This document shows, in pieces, positions 17,559 to 26,815 of a DNA stretch of 64,000 nt. Within the stretch, counting starts at the first letter, position 1, and the number at the start of each line of letters is the position of its first letter. Source of the DNA: an uncultured Bacteroidales bacterium (GTDB taxonomy: Bacteria > Bacteroidota > Bacteroidia > Bacteroidales > UBA3824); NCBI GenBank assembly GCA_905234655.1, contig CAJOJG010000005.1, positions 23,286 to 87,285 of the forward strand, given 5' to 3'. Made by a program: the position numbers and the translations under genes. The notes beneath the pieces were generated by a model. That model was not told the origin of the DNA, did no database searches, and saw nothing but the letters and a program-made list of their open reading frames with translations.

Positions 17559-17589
17559 TTGTCCCGATAACATTTTATTTATACTTTTG
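17559..17589 (+). promoter_or_regulatory. Promoter of the Nudix-to-kdsB operon
   Basis: TTG at 17559-17561 and TACTTTTG at 17582-17589 are 20 bases apart. The box overlaps a GTG that would extend the Nudix gene, which supports the downstream ATG as the real start. Confidence 0.65.
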
Positions 17590-17618
17590 TGGATTATAAC
17601 AAATACCAAAAGTCAATA

Positions 17619-18260
17619 ATGGATACATACGGCGATGTGCCCAAATACCTCGTGTCGGTCGATTGCGTGATATTCGGCTTCGAGGACGATGAACTTAAAG
17701 TTCTTCTCTGCCCCAGGTTAGTCTCCCCGAACTACGGCAACTGGTCGCTCATGGGCGGTTTTGTCATGCCAGACGAGTCGCTCGAACAAGCCGCGACACG
17801 GGTGCTGAAAGGGACTGTGGGACTGGAAAACATATACCTCGAGCAGGTCAAGACATTCTCAAAGCCCGACCGCGACTCCGGCGGACGGGTCATAAGCCAG
17901 GCGTACTTCGCGCTGATAAGAATATCGGAGCAGGACCGCAAGCTCGTCAGGAGCAAGGGCGCGCACTGGTGGGAAATCGGACAGCTGCCGGAGATGATTT
18001 TCGACCACAAGGAGATGATCGACGAATCCTTGAAAAAGCTTAAGACCGTGGCATTCACCGACCTCATCGGCAGGGAGCTGATGCCGGAGAAGTTCACTCT
18101 GACCCAACTCCACAGGCTGTACAGCATAGTGTTCGGGAAGGACATCGACAGTGCCAACTTCCGTAAGAAAGTGCTTGCCACCCAACAACTTGTAAGGCTT
18201 AACGAGAAAGACCACAACAGCCGCAAAGGTGCGTTTTACTACAAATTTTTAAAAGAATGA
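17619..18260 (+). CDS. Nudix-domain transcriptional regulator (NrtR-like)
   Basis: A 213-residue protein. An N-terminal Nudix fold (about 10-140) has GGFVMPDESLEQAATRVL in place of the canonical Nudix box GX5EX7REUXEEXGU. The catalytic glutamates are largely missing, as expected for a sensor rather than a hydrolase. The C-terminal part (about 150-213) is a winged helix typical of NrtR-type regulators (TLTQLHRLYSIVFG, FRKKVL). In Bacteroides such proteins control sugar catabolism (for example arabinose); the ligand here is unknown. It overlaps the rhomboid gene by four bases. Confidence 0.85.
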   Translation: MDTYGDVPKYLVSVDCVIFGFEDDELKVLLCPRLVSPNYGNWSLMGGFVMPDESLEQAATRVLKGTVGLENIYLEQVKTFSKPDRDSGGRVISQAYFALIRISEQDRKLVRSKGAHWWEIGQLPEMIFDHKEMIDESLKKLKTVAFTDLIGRELMPEKFTLTQLHRLYSIVFGKDIDSANFRKKVLATQQLVRLNEKDHNSRKGAFYYKFLKE

Positions 18261-18874
18261 TTACGACGACGACACTTTTGATAATAGCGACATCAGTCGT
18301 GTCCGTGGCGGCCTTCGAGCGGGGAAGCATAATGCCCGAATCGCTCCAACGCCCCGAGTGGACCTCGCAGTTCAGGTTCAACGCATACCTCGTGTGGCAT
18401 AAGCACCAGTATTACAGGATGCTGACCCACGGGCTTGTCCACGCGGACTATTGGCACCTGGTATTCAACATGCTGACGCTGTACTTCTTTGGCGACTTTG
18501 TGGACGCATGTTTCCAAAGCGTATTCGACACCGGCGCGGGCAGGGCGATGTACCTGACGCTATACGTGACCGCGCTCGCAGCCTCGTCAAGCGTCGACCT
18601 CATGCGGCACAAGGACAACCCCGGCTATAACGCCATCGGCGCGTCGGGCGCGGTCTCGGCGGTACTGTTCGCGGCGATATTCTTCAACCCGACGATGAAG
18701 ATTTCGCTGATGTTCATACCGATACCGACGCCGGGGTGGCTGTTCGGCATATTGTATTTGGCATACTGTTTTTACATGGACAAGCGCGGACTGGACAACA
18801 TCGGCCACTCCGCCCACTTCATGGGCGCGGTGTACGGATTCCTGTTCCCACTTTTAATAACGAAAATGATATGA
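18257..18874 (+). CDS. Rhomboid-family intramembrane serine protease
   Basis: A 205-residue polytopic protein. The catalytic serine is in GASGAVSA (about residue 134) and the histidine in GHSAHFMGAVYG near the C-terminus. An HxxxN-like motif, HLVFNM, lies in an earlier helix. These are the marks of an active rhomboid, which cuts transmembrane substrates within the bilayer. The gene overlaps its upstream neighbour by four bases and its downstream neighbour through ATGA, so the three are translationally coupled. The substrate is not predictable; in some bacteria rhomboids process TatA or orphan membrane proteins. Confidence 0.9.
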   Translation: MITTTTLLIIATSVVSVAAFERGSIMPESLQRPEWTSQFRFNAYLVWHKHQYYRMLTHGLVHADYWHLVFNMLTLYFFGDFVDACFQSVFDTGAGRAMYLTLYVTALAASSSVDLMRHKDNPGYNAIGASGAVSAVLFAAIFFNPTMKISLMFIPIPTPGWLFGILYLAYCFYMDKRGLDNIGHSAHFMGAVYGFLFPLLITKMI

Positions 18875-19368
18875 AACTGGCTATATTTGACCGTGACGGA
18901 GTTATCGACGACAACTCCACATCCTACTACGTCTACCGGCGCGAGGACTTCAAGTTCAACCCCGGAGTGATGGAGGCGCTCGCGTACCTCACGCGCCACG
19001 GCTACCACATAGCGATCGTATCGAACCAAAGCGGAATCGCAAAAGGCATATACACCCTCGGCGACATCGACACGCTCCACGAATGGATGAAAACCGAATT
19101 GTCAAAGAACGGCGCGGCTGTCCATAAAATATACGTATGCCCCCACCACCCCGACTATGGACGGTGCCTGTGCAGAAAGCCACAGCCGCTCATGCTCGAA
19201 AAGGCAATGGCGGAACTCGGTGCCAAAGCGGAGGACACATTCTTCGTCGGCGACTCCGGCACGGACGTAAAGGCGGGCGAGGCGGCAGGCGTATGGACGA
19301 TAAAAGTCGAGCCTAACGGCGACCTCTACCGCCAGCTTAAAGAACACGGAATTATACATCAAACCTAA
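18871..19368 (+). CDS. HAD-IIIA phosphatase, GmhB-like
   Basis: A 165-residue haloacid dehalogenase-type phosphatase. The DxD motif is DRDG (D7, D9), SNQSG is the second motif, and GDSGTDVKAG carries the acidic pair. The zinc loop CPHHPDYGRCLC has the C-x-H...C-x-C pattern of GmhB, which removes the 7-phosphate of heptose bisphosphate for LPS. I chose ATG 18871 (ATGA overlap with rhomboid) because upstream reading is only a frame shadow. Proximity to kdsB supports an LPS-core role; a histidinol phosphatase is the main alternative. Confidence 0.85.
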   Translation: MKLAIFDRDGVIDDNSTSYYVYRREDFKFNPGVMEALAYLTRHGYHIAIVSNQSGIAKGIYTLGDIDTLHEWMKTELSKNGAAVHKIYVCPHHPDYGRCLCRKPQPLMLEKAMAELGAKAEDTFFVGDSGTDVKAGEAAGVWTIKVEPNGDLYRQLKEHGIIHQT

Positions 19369-19379
19369 CGCAACATAAA

Positions 19380-20261
19380 ATGGCTATAACCGCAAGCTCC
19401 CACATACTGCTTAATGGAAACTTCCATACGCAGACAAGCACGATTTGTAACATCTACAACCGTGCCTTGACACTCGGCGACTGCATCTCCGAAAGGATCC
19501 ACACGTGCGCCGACAGGTTGTGTTTTATCGACGAACACCTCGAACACCTGCGCGAAGGAATGAAGATGGCTATGATGAAAATCCCGGAAAAATTCTTCAA
19601 CGCCAACCGAGTCTTTTCAACCGAAATATCGAAACTCATAACCAAAAACCGAATCTTCCACGGCTCATTGACCACCATCTTGGTGTTCAGGTCGTCATTC
19701 AACCCCGAATCCTCCGCACCCGACAATATCGAGTACATCGTATTCTGCAAACCGTCCGACACCCTCGGCTACAAGCTCAACTACACGGGACTGAAACTCG
19801 CCATATACGAAGACTTCCCGTTCGGACTTTCGCCGATGTCCTCATACACGACCCACGACAACGCGCTCCTCAAAGTCACACTCCACAAAAGATGCTTCCA
19901 CGACCACGTCGACGACGCAATAATCACAAACTCAAAAGGATACATCGTCGAGACCGCCAATAACGGAAACATCTTCTTCCTAAAAGAAAACACACTCTAC
20001 ACACCGCCGCTCGCCGACGGATGCTCTAACGACATCATGAGGCGAAAGATACTGGAAGTCATAGCACCAAAAATGGGACTGAGGACAGTAAGCGACAGGC
20101 CGCTGTCCGAAAAAGACTTCCAAAAATCCCAAGAAATGTTTGTCGCCGACACGGAACACGGCATCCAATGGGTCGCGGCGTACAAGTCAATGCGCTTCCT
20201 CCGCGCAACGACAACACACATCCTCGACGAACTCAACAACTTGTACCAATCCCAACAATAA
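19380..20261 (+). CDS. Class IV aminotransferase-like protein without the PLP lysine
   Basis: A 293-residue protein with the two-domain class IV fold. The segment from about 155 to 210 aligns without gaps to the region of D-amino-acid aminotransferase between the PLP lysine and the glutamate of TEGSSSN. At the lysine position this protein has H159 (in YTTHDNALL); the glutamate is E191 in IVETANNGN. So the fold is recognisable but the Schiff-base residue seems replaced. It may be a non-catalytic relative, or a nearby lysine (K166) may serve. It sits 11 bases after the GmhB-like gene and before kdsB. The alignment is by hand. Confidence 0.75.
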   Translation: MAITASSHILLNGNFHTQTSTICNIYNRALTLGDCISERIHTCADRLCFIDEHLEHLREGMKMAMMKIPEKFFNANRVFSTEISKLITKNRIFHGSLTTILVFRSSFNPESSAPDNIEYIVFCKPSDTLGYKLNYTGLKLAIYEDFPFGLSPMSSYTTHDNALLKVTLHKRCFHDHVDDAIITNSKGYIVETANNGNIFFLKENTLYTPPLADGCSNDIMRRKILEVIAPKMGLRTVSDRPLSEKDFQKSQEMFVADTEHGIQWVAAYKSMRFLRATTTHILDELNNLYQSQQ

Positions 20262-20297
20262 ATCAAATCATAAATCAACAAATCACAAAATCGACAA
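20262..20297. repeat. AAATCAACAAATC repeats abutting the kdsB start
   Basis: Iterated words AATCAAATCATAAATC, AACAAATCACAAAATC and GACAAATG fill the spacer; the last copy ends in the ATG of kdsB. The same family precedes argG and the MbnP-like gene. Confidence 0.7.
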
Positions 20298-21050
20298 ATG
20301 AAAATTTTAGGCATAATCCCCTCAAGGTACGCATCGACAAGATTTCCAGGAAAACCACTCGCAATGATTGGCTCTAAGACAATGATCCACAGAGTCTACA
20401 TCCAGGCGAGCAAGGCATTTGAAGACATCGTTGTAGCCACGGACGACGACAGAATCTTCAACGAAGTAAAATCATTCGGCGGCAGGGTCGTAATGACATC
20501 GCCCGACCACCAGAGCGGCACAGACAGATGCGCCGAAGCCGCACGAAACTACTGCAACGAGACCGGCAAGACCTTCGACGCGGTAATCAACATCCAAGGC
20601 GACGAGCCATTCGTCCGCCCCGACCAACTCACAAGCCTCGGCAAACTCTTCGAAGACAAGAACGTAGAAATCGCCACACTTATTAAAGAAGCAAAAACCG
20701 CCGACGAAATATTCTCCGAAAACACCGCCAAAGTAATCGTCAACCTCAAAGGCGAAGCCGTATACTTCAGCCGCTCCCCCATCCCGTTCAAACGCGGCGC
20801 GGACAAAGCCGACTGGGTCGACAAACACGTGTACTTCAGGCACATAGGAGTATACGCATACCGCTATGACATCCTACAGAAAATCACACTGCTCCCGCAG
20901 TCGAGCCTCGAACTATGCGAAAAACTCGAACAAGACCGCTGGATAGAAAACGGATATAAAATCCAGACATGCAAGACCGACTTCGAAGGACTCGCAGTGG
21001 ACACGCCAGACGACCTCGAAAAAATACTGCAGACCATGCAAATCGACTAA
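20298..21050 (+). CDS. kdsB: 3-deoxy-manno-octulosonate cytidylyltransferase
   Basis: KdsB activates Kdo as CMP-Kdo for the LPS inner core. The 250-residue length is standard. IIPSRYASTRFPGKPLA at residues 6-22 is the nucleotide-binding signature, followed by the TSPDHQSGTDR and NIQGDEPF motifs. Together with the GmhB-like phosphatase it suggests that this run of genes supplies LPS core sugars. It follows the class IV aminotransferase-like gene by 36 bases of repeat. Confidence 0.96.
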   Translation: MKILGIIPSRYASTRFPGKPLAMIGSKTMIHRVYIQASKAFEDIVVATDDDRIFNEVKSFGGRVVMTSPDHQSGTDRCAEAARNYCNETGKTFDAVINIQGDEPFVRPDQLTSLGKLFEDKNVEIATLIKEAKTADEIFSENTAKVIVNLKGEAVYFSRSPIPFKRGADKADWVDKHVYFRHIGVYAYRYDILQKITLLPQSSLELCEKLEQDRWIENGYKIQTCKTDFEGLAVDTPDDLEKILQTMQID

Positions 21051-21174
21051 CCCCGTGGCACAAATTTTGCGAAACAAAAGTAAAATCACAGGGAAAAACG
21101 AAACAAAAAATCAAAAATCAACGTATAAGCAAAAACAACAACTACTCAAAAATACAACAACAAGGAAAACCAAA

Positions 21175-21531
21175 ATGAAAAAAATGCTCACATACATCGC
21201 CGCGATGACAGTAGCGGCACTGACATGCCACGGAGCCCATGCACAGCAGATTGACTTCAGGATTCATAACCAGAATCTTGACAGGCACGAAGCCGTCATA
21301 TACCCAAACCCCGTGGCAAGCGGGGAAATGGTGAAAATTAAATCATCAATCACAATCAAAGACATCGAAATAACAAACGTAATCGGAAAATGCATCCAGC
21401 ACGAGAAGAACAGCCGACAGATATACGACGACATCACCCTCAAACTCAACGACAACGCACCGGGCGTGTACTATGCTAAAATAACATTCGAAGACGACAA
21501 ATGGATAATAAAAAAACTGCTCGTCCGCTGA
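21175..21531 (+). CDS. Minimal T9SS sorting-domain protein
   Basis: A 118-residue protein made of a signal peptide (about 1-24, ending AHAQ), about 18 residues of spacer and a C-terminal domain of type A type IX secretion (YPNPVASGEMVKIKSS, then ITNVIGKCI, APGVYYAKITFED and KKLLVR). Such domains normally hang behind a large secreted cargo and are cleaved during surface attachment. Here almost nothing else is present. It could be a decoy, a tiny surface protein, or the remnant of a larger gene. I chose ATG 21175 because it starts the signal peptide. Confidence 0.85.
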   Translation: MKKMLTYIAAMTVAALTCHGAHAQQIDFRIHNQNLDRHEAVIYPNPVASGEMVKIKSSITIKDIEITNVIGKCIQHEKNSRQIYDDITLKLNDNAPGVYYAKITFEDDKWIIKKLLVR

Positions 21532-21568
21532 CCGACTGAAAAAAAATTGAAAAAAATTGCAAAAAAAA

Positions 21569-21599
21569 TTGCAAATCCCAATCATATTGCATACCTTTG
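21569..21599 (+). promoter_or_regulatory. Promoter of rho with a long leader
   Basis: TTG at 21569-21571 and TACCTTTG at 21592-21599 are 20 bases apart. The start codon is 133 bases further on, so rho mRNA would have an unusually long leader. Rho autoregulates through its leader in other bacteria, and the length would allow that here. Confidence 0.7.
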
Positions 21600-21732
21600 C
21601 GCCGTTGAAAAAAACAAAGACGACATTTTTCGACAAAATCCCCGAGAAACATTCAATTTCTCAAAAAAATGGATAACCCATGTTTCCAACCTACACACAC
21701 ACACTGTTTAAAACACAACACTACAAAAATAT

Positions 21733-23781
21733 ATGTACGATATAATTGGACTCAACAAAAAATTAGTTTCAGAATTGCGCGAAATCGCGACAGAACTCGG
21801 CATTAAGCAGGCCGAGAACTTCAAGAAACAAGAATTGGTATACGAAATTCTCGAGGAACAAGCAAAACAAGGCGCCTCCTCGAAAGTCAACTCCGAGCCG
21901 GAAGCAGCACCCCAGCCCAAAAAACGCGGCCGCCCGAAGAAAAACCGCGACCTCACACCCGACCAACAAGCACAACCAGCACAACCAGCACAGCCCACTC
22001 AACGGCCCAAGAGACAGTACAAAAGACGGCAGCAGACCCAAAACGCCGAACTTTCAGAACAGACTACCCAAGACCCGACGTCAATCGAAGAAAACCAAAC
22101 TCCCGATTTGACCCAACATACAGAAACGGCAGAGCAGCCCCAAACCACAGAACAGCCCAACGAGCAGAACGAACAAGCCAGGGAAACCGAACAGCAGCAG
22201 CCGGAGGCATCCTCAGACCAGCCACAGCCCGAACAGCCGAAGAAACACAGGCTTCTCGTCGTCAAGAAAAGGCCCGCAGAACCTGCTCAACAACAAAACC
22301 AGCAGAACCAGCAGCCGGGCAAGAAAAAACGCCGCAAACAACAGCAGCAACAACAGGACAACACAAACCCGCAGACCGACGACAATAACCCTGTCCCAAC
22401 CACCCAAGACCCCGCTCAACCTCAACCGGACTCCACGAATCCCCCAGAGCAGCAGGTTCAAGAAAAAACACAACCGCAGCCGGACGACAGGAAACCTGCA
22501 TCGATATACGCCGACGACGGTGTAATCACAAACCAAGGCGTACTTGAGACAATGCCGGACGGATACGGCTTCCTCCGCAGCGCGGACTTCAACTACTTCA
22601 ACTCGCCCGACGACATATACGTGTCACAGTCCCAAATAAAACTCTTCGGACTGAAGACCGGCGACACCGTAAAAGGGACAATCCGCCCGCCAAAAGAAGG
22701 CGAAAAATATTTCCCGCTCATCAAAGTCCTGGAAATCAACGGCCGCACGCCCGACTACATCCGTGACCGTGTGAACTTCGACTACCTCACGCCGCTTTTC
22801 CCTGAAGAAAAATTCAGGCTTACAGAAGGACGCGCAGGCGAGAAAATGTCATGCCGCATAGTCGACATGTTCGCCCCGATAGGCAAAGGCCAGCGCGGAC
22901 TTATCGTCGCACAGCCAAAGACCGGTAAGACAATATTGCTCAAGGACATAGCGAACTCGATAGTCGAGAACCACCCCGAAGTATACGTCATAATACTCCT
23001 CATCGACGAGCGTCCCGAGGAAGTCACAGACATGAAGCGCAGCGTCAAGGCCGAGGTCATTTCCTCCACTTTCGACGAACCCGCCGACAAGCACGTCAAA
23101 GTCGCCAACATCGTCCTCGAAAAGGCAAAACGCATGGTGGAATGTGGACACGACGTGGTAATCCTTCTCGACTCCATCACACGCCTTGCCCGCGCATACA
23201 ACACCGTACAACCGGCATCCGGCAAAGTCCTCACCGGCGGTGTCGACGCCAACGCACTGCACAAGCCAAAGCGTTTCTTCGGCGCGGCGCGCAACATCGA
23301 GAACGGCGGCTCGCTCACCATCATCGCCACAGCCCTCACAGACACCGGCTCGCGAATGGACGACGTGATATTCGAAGAGTTCAAGGGCACAGGCAACATG
23401 GAACTCCAGCTCGACCGCAAACTCGCCAACAAGCGCGTGTTCCCCGCCGTGGACATTAACGCATCAAGCACTCGCCGCGACGACAAGCTTATCCCGCAGG
23501 AAATGCTCAACATCATCTGGGACCTCCGCAAAAAACAACTTTCGGAGCGCAACTCGGTCGAAGGAATGCAGTACCTCCTCAAGGAAATGGAAGGCACAGT
23601 CAACAACGAGCAGTTCCTCTTCCAGATGCAGAAGGAACTCGAAGTCGACACCACGACCTACTACTCCACCCACAAGGAGACCACCGACACGAAGCCTCGC
23701 CGTCCCCGCATTGACTATGACGACGACGACTACTCATACCGCCGCCGCCAGCGCGTAGACGACGATGATGACGACTATTAG
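21733..23781 (+). CDS. rho: Transcription termination factor Rho with large disordered insertion
   Basis: A 682-residue Rho (E. coli Rho has 419). The N-terminal Rho_N helices are at about 1-45. A low-complexity insert of Q, P, N, E and K-rich tracts, about 215 residues, follows. Next come the RNA-binding cold-shock-like domain (about 263-335, DGYGFLRS) and the RecA-type ATPase with Walker A QPKTGKT and DSITRLARA. The C-terminus is an acidic, tyrosine-containing tail. Bacteroides thetaiotaomicron Rho carries a comparable disordered region that was reported to drive phase separation and gut fitness. A strong intrinsic terminator follows the gene. Confidence 0.96.
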   Translation: MYDIIGLNKKLVSELREIATELGIKQAENFKKQELVYEILEEQAKQGASSKVNSEPEAAPQPKKRGRPKKNRDLTPDQQAQPAQPAQPTQRPKRQYKRRQQTQNAELSEQTTQDPTSIEENQTPDLTQHTETAEQPQTTEQPNEQNEQARETEQQQPEASSDQPQPEQPKKHRLLVVKKRPAEPAQQQNQQNQQPGKKKRRKQQQQQQDNTNPQTDDNNPVPTTQDPAQPQPDSTNPPEQQVQEKTQPQPDDRKPASIYADDGVITNQGVLETMPDGYGFLRSADFNYFNSPDDIYVSQSQIKLFGLKTGDTVKGTIRPPKEGEKYFPLIKVLEINGRTPDYIRDRVNFDYLTPLFPEEKFRLTEGRAGEKMSCRIVDMFAPIGKGQRGLIVAQPKTGKTILLKDIANSIVENHPEVYVIILLIDERPEEVTDMKRSVKAEVISSTFDEPADKHVKVANIVLEKAKRMVECGHDVVILLDSITRLARAYNTVQPASGKVLTGGVDANALHKPKRFFGAARNIENGGSLTIIATALTDTGSRMDDVIFEEFKGTGNMELQLDRKLANKRVFPAVDINASSTRRDDKLIPQEMLNIIWDLRKKQLSERNSVEGMQYLLKEMEGTVNNEQFLFQMQKELEVDTTTYYSTHKETTDTKPRRPRIDYDDDDYSYRRRQRVDDDDDDY

Positions 23782-23816
23782 TAGTATCTAATCACTCTCT
23801 TTCATATAAGCATAAC

Positions 23817-23856
23817 AACCGCCCCGATTCCCAAAAATCGACGGCGGTTGCTTTTT
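23817..23856 (+). terminator. Intrinsic terminator of rho
   Basis: AACCGCC (23817-23823) pairs with GGCGGTT (23843-23849). A nested CGATT/AATCG pair lengthens the stem, and GCTTTTTT follows. Confidence 0.85.
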
Positions 23857-23899
23857 TGTGGGAAACTGCTTTTTCGTTATTTCCAGTTGATTTATGCCC

Positions 23900-23969
23900 A
23901 AAAGTTTCCGCTATAACAGAAACTTTCTGCCAAAAACTTTCCGCTATAACGGAAACTTTTGTATATTTG
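23900..23969 (+). promoter_or_regulatory. Two palindromes abutting a -7 box (operator-like)
   Basis: Two similar dyads, AAAGTTTC-CGCTATAACA-GAAACTTT (23901-23926) and AACTTTCCG-CTATAA-CGGAAACTTT (about 23935-23959), share the core CCGCTATAAC. The second ends two bases before the -7 box TATATTTG (23962-23969) and covers the -33 position. This is the geometry of a repressor or autoregulator site. The gene it drives is the broken DUF4143 ATPase that follows. Confidence 0.7.
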
Positions 23970-23990
23970 CACTGTATTACTAAAAAAAAG

Positions 23991-24689
23991 CATTATGTTG
24001 GAAGCGGCGGAATCCCCGAAGTAATTGAAAAAGAAGACATTTTCAAGCGTGAATGGCTGAGTAGCCTTTTCAACAAAATCTATTTCAGCGACATCATTTT
24101 GCGATATTCTGTCCGCAATGACAAGGCTCTATAAGTAATGATACGCAAAATGGCTGAGAGTGTCATGCAGCCCGTTACCTACCACCGGATTGCCGCCGTT
24201 GTGTCGTCGTCAGGCTACAAAATCAAACCCGACACGGTGTCGGAATACTGCCAATACCTCGCGGATTCGTTCCTGATGTTTTCAATCGAGAATTTTGCCG
24301 CCAAATTGCAGGAAAAAGTTTCGGTGAAAAAGTATTATTTTTCTGACAATGGCTTTATCAGCCTGTTTGTTACGGATGCAGAGACGTTGCTGTTGGAAAA
24401 TCTTGTCGCCATCACGCTGCGAAAAAAATATCCCGACGAACTGGCATATTTCAGCACTAACATCGAGGTGGATTTTTATCTTCCCGAGCACAAAATCTCG
24501 TATCAGGTCGCTTACAGCATCAGGGATTCCGCCACTCGTGAACGCGAAGTACGGGCGTTGATGAGGATAAACAGCTATATCCCTCAAAATCAAATGCTTA
24601 TCATCACATACGATGAGGAAGATACCATCGAAACCGATGGCTGCACAATCCATGTGGCGCCGGTTTGGAAGTGGGTGATGGGCGTATGA
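23991..24689 (+). pseudogene. DUF4143 ATPase remnant (N-terminal AAA domain lost, in-frame stop)
   Basis: Translation shows the C-terminal half of a Bacteroidales AAA+/DUF4143 ATPase. GGIPE and IYFSDIILRYSVRND come first, then a TAA at 24132-24134, then a continuing frame with MIRKMAESVMQPVTY through EVDFYLPE and ending PVWKWVMGV. The about 200-residue ATPase domain that should come first is missing, so the retained promoter is joined almost directly to the DUF4143 part. The in-frame stop splits what remains; the distal part could start at ATG 24138 (183 residues). Codon use is more AT-rich than in the neighbours, suggesting transfer. Confidence 0.85.
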
Positions 24690-25727
24690 CTACCGCCCCC
24701 ACCTCGCCTTGAAACTCTCTAAATGCCTCATGAAGTCGCCGCCAAAAACTTCGCGACATTCCATCCGCAGCGAATCTTTGCGGTTGTAATACGTCATATA
24801 GCCAGTGAAGAAAGTGTTGTTGATGTTTTTGAGTCGGCCATCTTTGAGGCGGGCGGGCTTGATGCGCAGGAACGCCACGGTGTCCACATTGTCGATAATG
24901 TCCTGAAACATAGCCTTTTTGCGGGTTTCCTTGTCGGAATCGGGCAGCGCAATGAAATCCGCGCTCGTGTACATCGAGTCCAACTTGTGCGCGCCGAGCA
25001 AAAAGTAGCCCGCCAGCCGCTCGTTGTCGGCAATCATCGCCGAATAGTTGAAAAGCACCGCCGAAGTGTCGCCGTATTTGGACGCAAGATAGAGTTTCGC
25101 GCCGTTTTCGCCAACGTAATCGGCAATGTTTTCGTTTAGTTCCGAATTGTCCTTGACGAAGACGGTGGAATGTGTCAATTCGTGGATTATCAAATCCGCG
25201 AGTTCGCCCTCAGAGCGTCGCAGCATCGACGACAGGACGGGGTCGGTGAACCAACCCATTGTGCTCCAGCCCGACGGATGGGCTATGCGGGTGTCGTAGC
25301 CTTCATTTTCGAGCCGAGCGACCTCTTTCTTCGCGTCTTCCTCGTCAAAAAATCCCTTGTACGGCAGCCGTCCGACCACTGGGAATTTCCAAAGATATTT
25401 TTTGATGCGGTATTTTTCGCACGCCTGCACCACGTATGCCGTCGGGCGGCCTTTGAGGTCATAGACGGCGTTGTAGTTTTTGGAATCTTTGAGGTGAAGG
25501 CTGTCGATGGCGTAGCGGCGTATTTCTTTGATTAACAACAATTTCTGTTTCAACGAATCGGGATATTCGGGGTCTGCCAAGAGGTCGTCGACAGGCACGG
25601 CGTTGCGCACCATTTCGAGTTGCCCGAGGCCTTGCTCGATGCCGTAATGGATTAGTTTGTAGTTGAATGCGACGAGCGCAACGACGATTGCCAGGATGCC
25701 GAGAAGGATTTTGTTTCTGAGTTTCAT
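24690..25727 (-). CDS. Predicted zinc aminopeptidase (COG4324 type)
   Basis: A 345-residue protein with one N-terminal transmembrane helix (about 7-24) and an extracytoplasmic domain. The segment PVVGRLPYKGFFDEEDA and the zinc motif HELTH (in IIHELTHSTVF) are those of the COG4324 'predicted aminopeptidase' family. The downstream glutamate lies in NENIADYVG. The family is poorly characterised; peptidase activity is inferred from the HExxH motif. Its stop abuts the end of the DUF4143 remnant on the other strand. Confidence 0.82.
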   Translation of the reverse strand: MKLRNKILLGILAIVVALVAFNYKLIHYGIEQGLGQLEMVRNAVPVDDLLADPEYPDSLKQKLLLIKEIRRYAIDSLHLKDSKNYNAVYDLKGRPTAYVVQACEKYRIKKYLWKFPVVGRLPYKGFFDEEDAKKEVARLENEGYDTRIAHPSGWSTMGWFTDPVLSSMLRRSEGELADLIIHELTHSTVFVKDNSELNENIADYVGENGAKLYLASKYGDTSAVLFNYSAMIADNERLAGYFLLGAHKLDSMYTSADFIALPDSDKETRKKAMFQDIIDNVDTVAFLRIKPARLKDGRLKNINNTFFTGYMTYYNRKDSLRMECREVFGGDFMRHLESFKARWGR

Positions 25728-25741
25728 AATTCATAAAGTGT

Positions 25742-26805
25742 TTACTTAAATAATGCGTCCATTGAAACGGTCTGCATAAAACTGCCGCTGTATTCGTTGT
25801 ATGCGAGGCCGTATGTCGTGATTAAAACCGGGTGTATCACCGTGCGGCGGTTGAGTTTTTCGGCGAGCGCAATTTCGCGGTGCGCCAATTTGCGCTCATA
25901 CGCCGAATCCACCGCAAAGTCGCCGCCGTAAAACTTCATCTCGCACATATTCACGACGTTGTCCTTGCGGTTGATGAGCAAGTCGATTTGCGTGCCTTCG
26001 ATTTCGTCGTCGCCGCGCAACGCCCATGCCGACTGCGTGGTGCTTACCCCGGCTATGCCCAACGCAACTTTTATTTGTTGGATGTGCGCAAGGCAGACTT
26101 CCTCGAAGGCAAATCCGCGCCAACTTGCCACCGAAGGCGTCGAGTGCGAGCGCATCCAAAAATCAGGGTTCATCTTGTCGCATTCCGCCACCCATTTGAG
26201 GTAAAAAAGGCAAAATTGGTCGGTGAGTTTGTAGTATTCGGTGCGCCTGTCGAGTCCAAAAGGCGCGTATTTCAAAATAAAATCGCTGGCTTCGAGTGCT
26301 TTGAGCATTTTTGAGGCGGCGCCGTTGTCGCTGATGCCGGTTTTTTTGATGATGTCCTGACGGCTGTACCCGCACCGCCGCCCGCTCAATACGTCCACGA
26401 TGCGTTTCATATCTTCGGGGTTGCTGAATATCGCCGAAAAAAGCCTGCCGTATTCGTCGCGAAGTATTGCGTTGCGCGAAAAAAACATCTTGTCGATGTT
26501 TTGGACAAGGCTAAGGCCTTTCTTGAAATAATTGAGGTAATACGGTATGCCGCCGAGCATCATGTAACTCTGCACGATGTCGTAGCGCGACATCCGGACG
26601 TTGCGGCTCTTGAAAAATTCCTCACATTCGCCGAGCGTGAACGGCGAGAGTTTCACCTCGTAAGTTACCCTGCCGTAGTTTCATCGACGAGATATGTCTT
26701 GCCGACGCGCCGCCGCCCGTACACCACTACAAATTCCGCCCTTTTGCGGTTGTAGAGGTCTTCGAGTTCTTGCTGTTCCTGTTGCCTTCCTATTAATTCT
26801 GTCAT
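25742..26805 (-). pseudogene. AAA ATPase/DUF234 gene with deleted ATPase core and frameshift
   Basis: Reading from ATG 26805 gives MTELIGRQQEQQELEDLY, then Walker A in VVYGRRRVGKTYLVDE, then a stop. One frame over, VTYEVKLSPFTLGECEEFF continues to the end as a typical archaeal-type ATPase C-terminus with a DUF234 nuclease-like domain (GTQIDLLI...CEMKF). About 130 residues, including Walker B and sensor 1, that should separate these parts are missing. So an internal deletion with frameshift removed the ATPase core. A GTG at 26656 could start the 304-residue C-terminal part. Confidence 0.85.
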
Positions 26806-26815
26806 GGCGAATGTT

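Noticed and set aside
17589..17618. GTG start that would extend the Nudix regulator by ten residues
   Set aside because: It is the last base of the -7 promoter box onward, so it would not be in the transcript.
21999..22536. Open frames opposite the Rho insertion
   Set aside because: Low-complexity complements of the Q/P tracts, with no promoter or recognisable domain.
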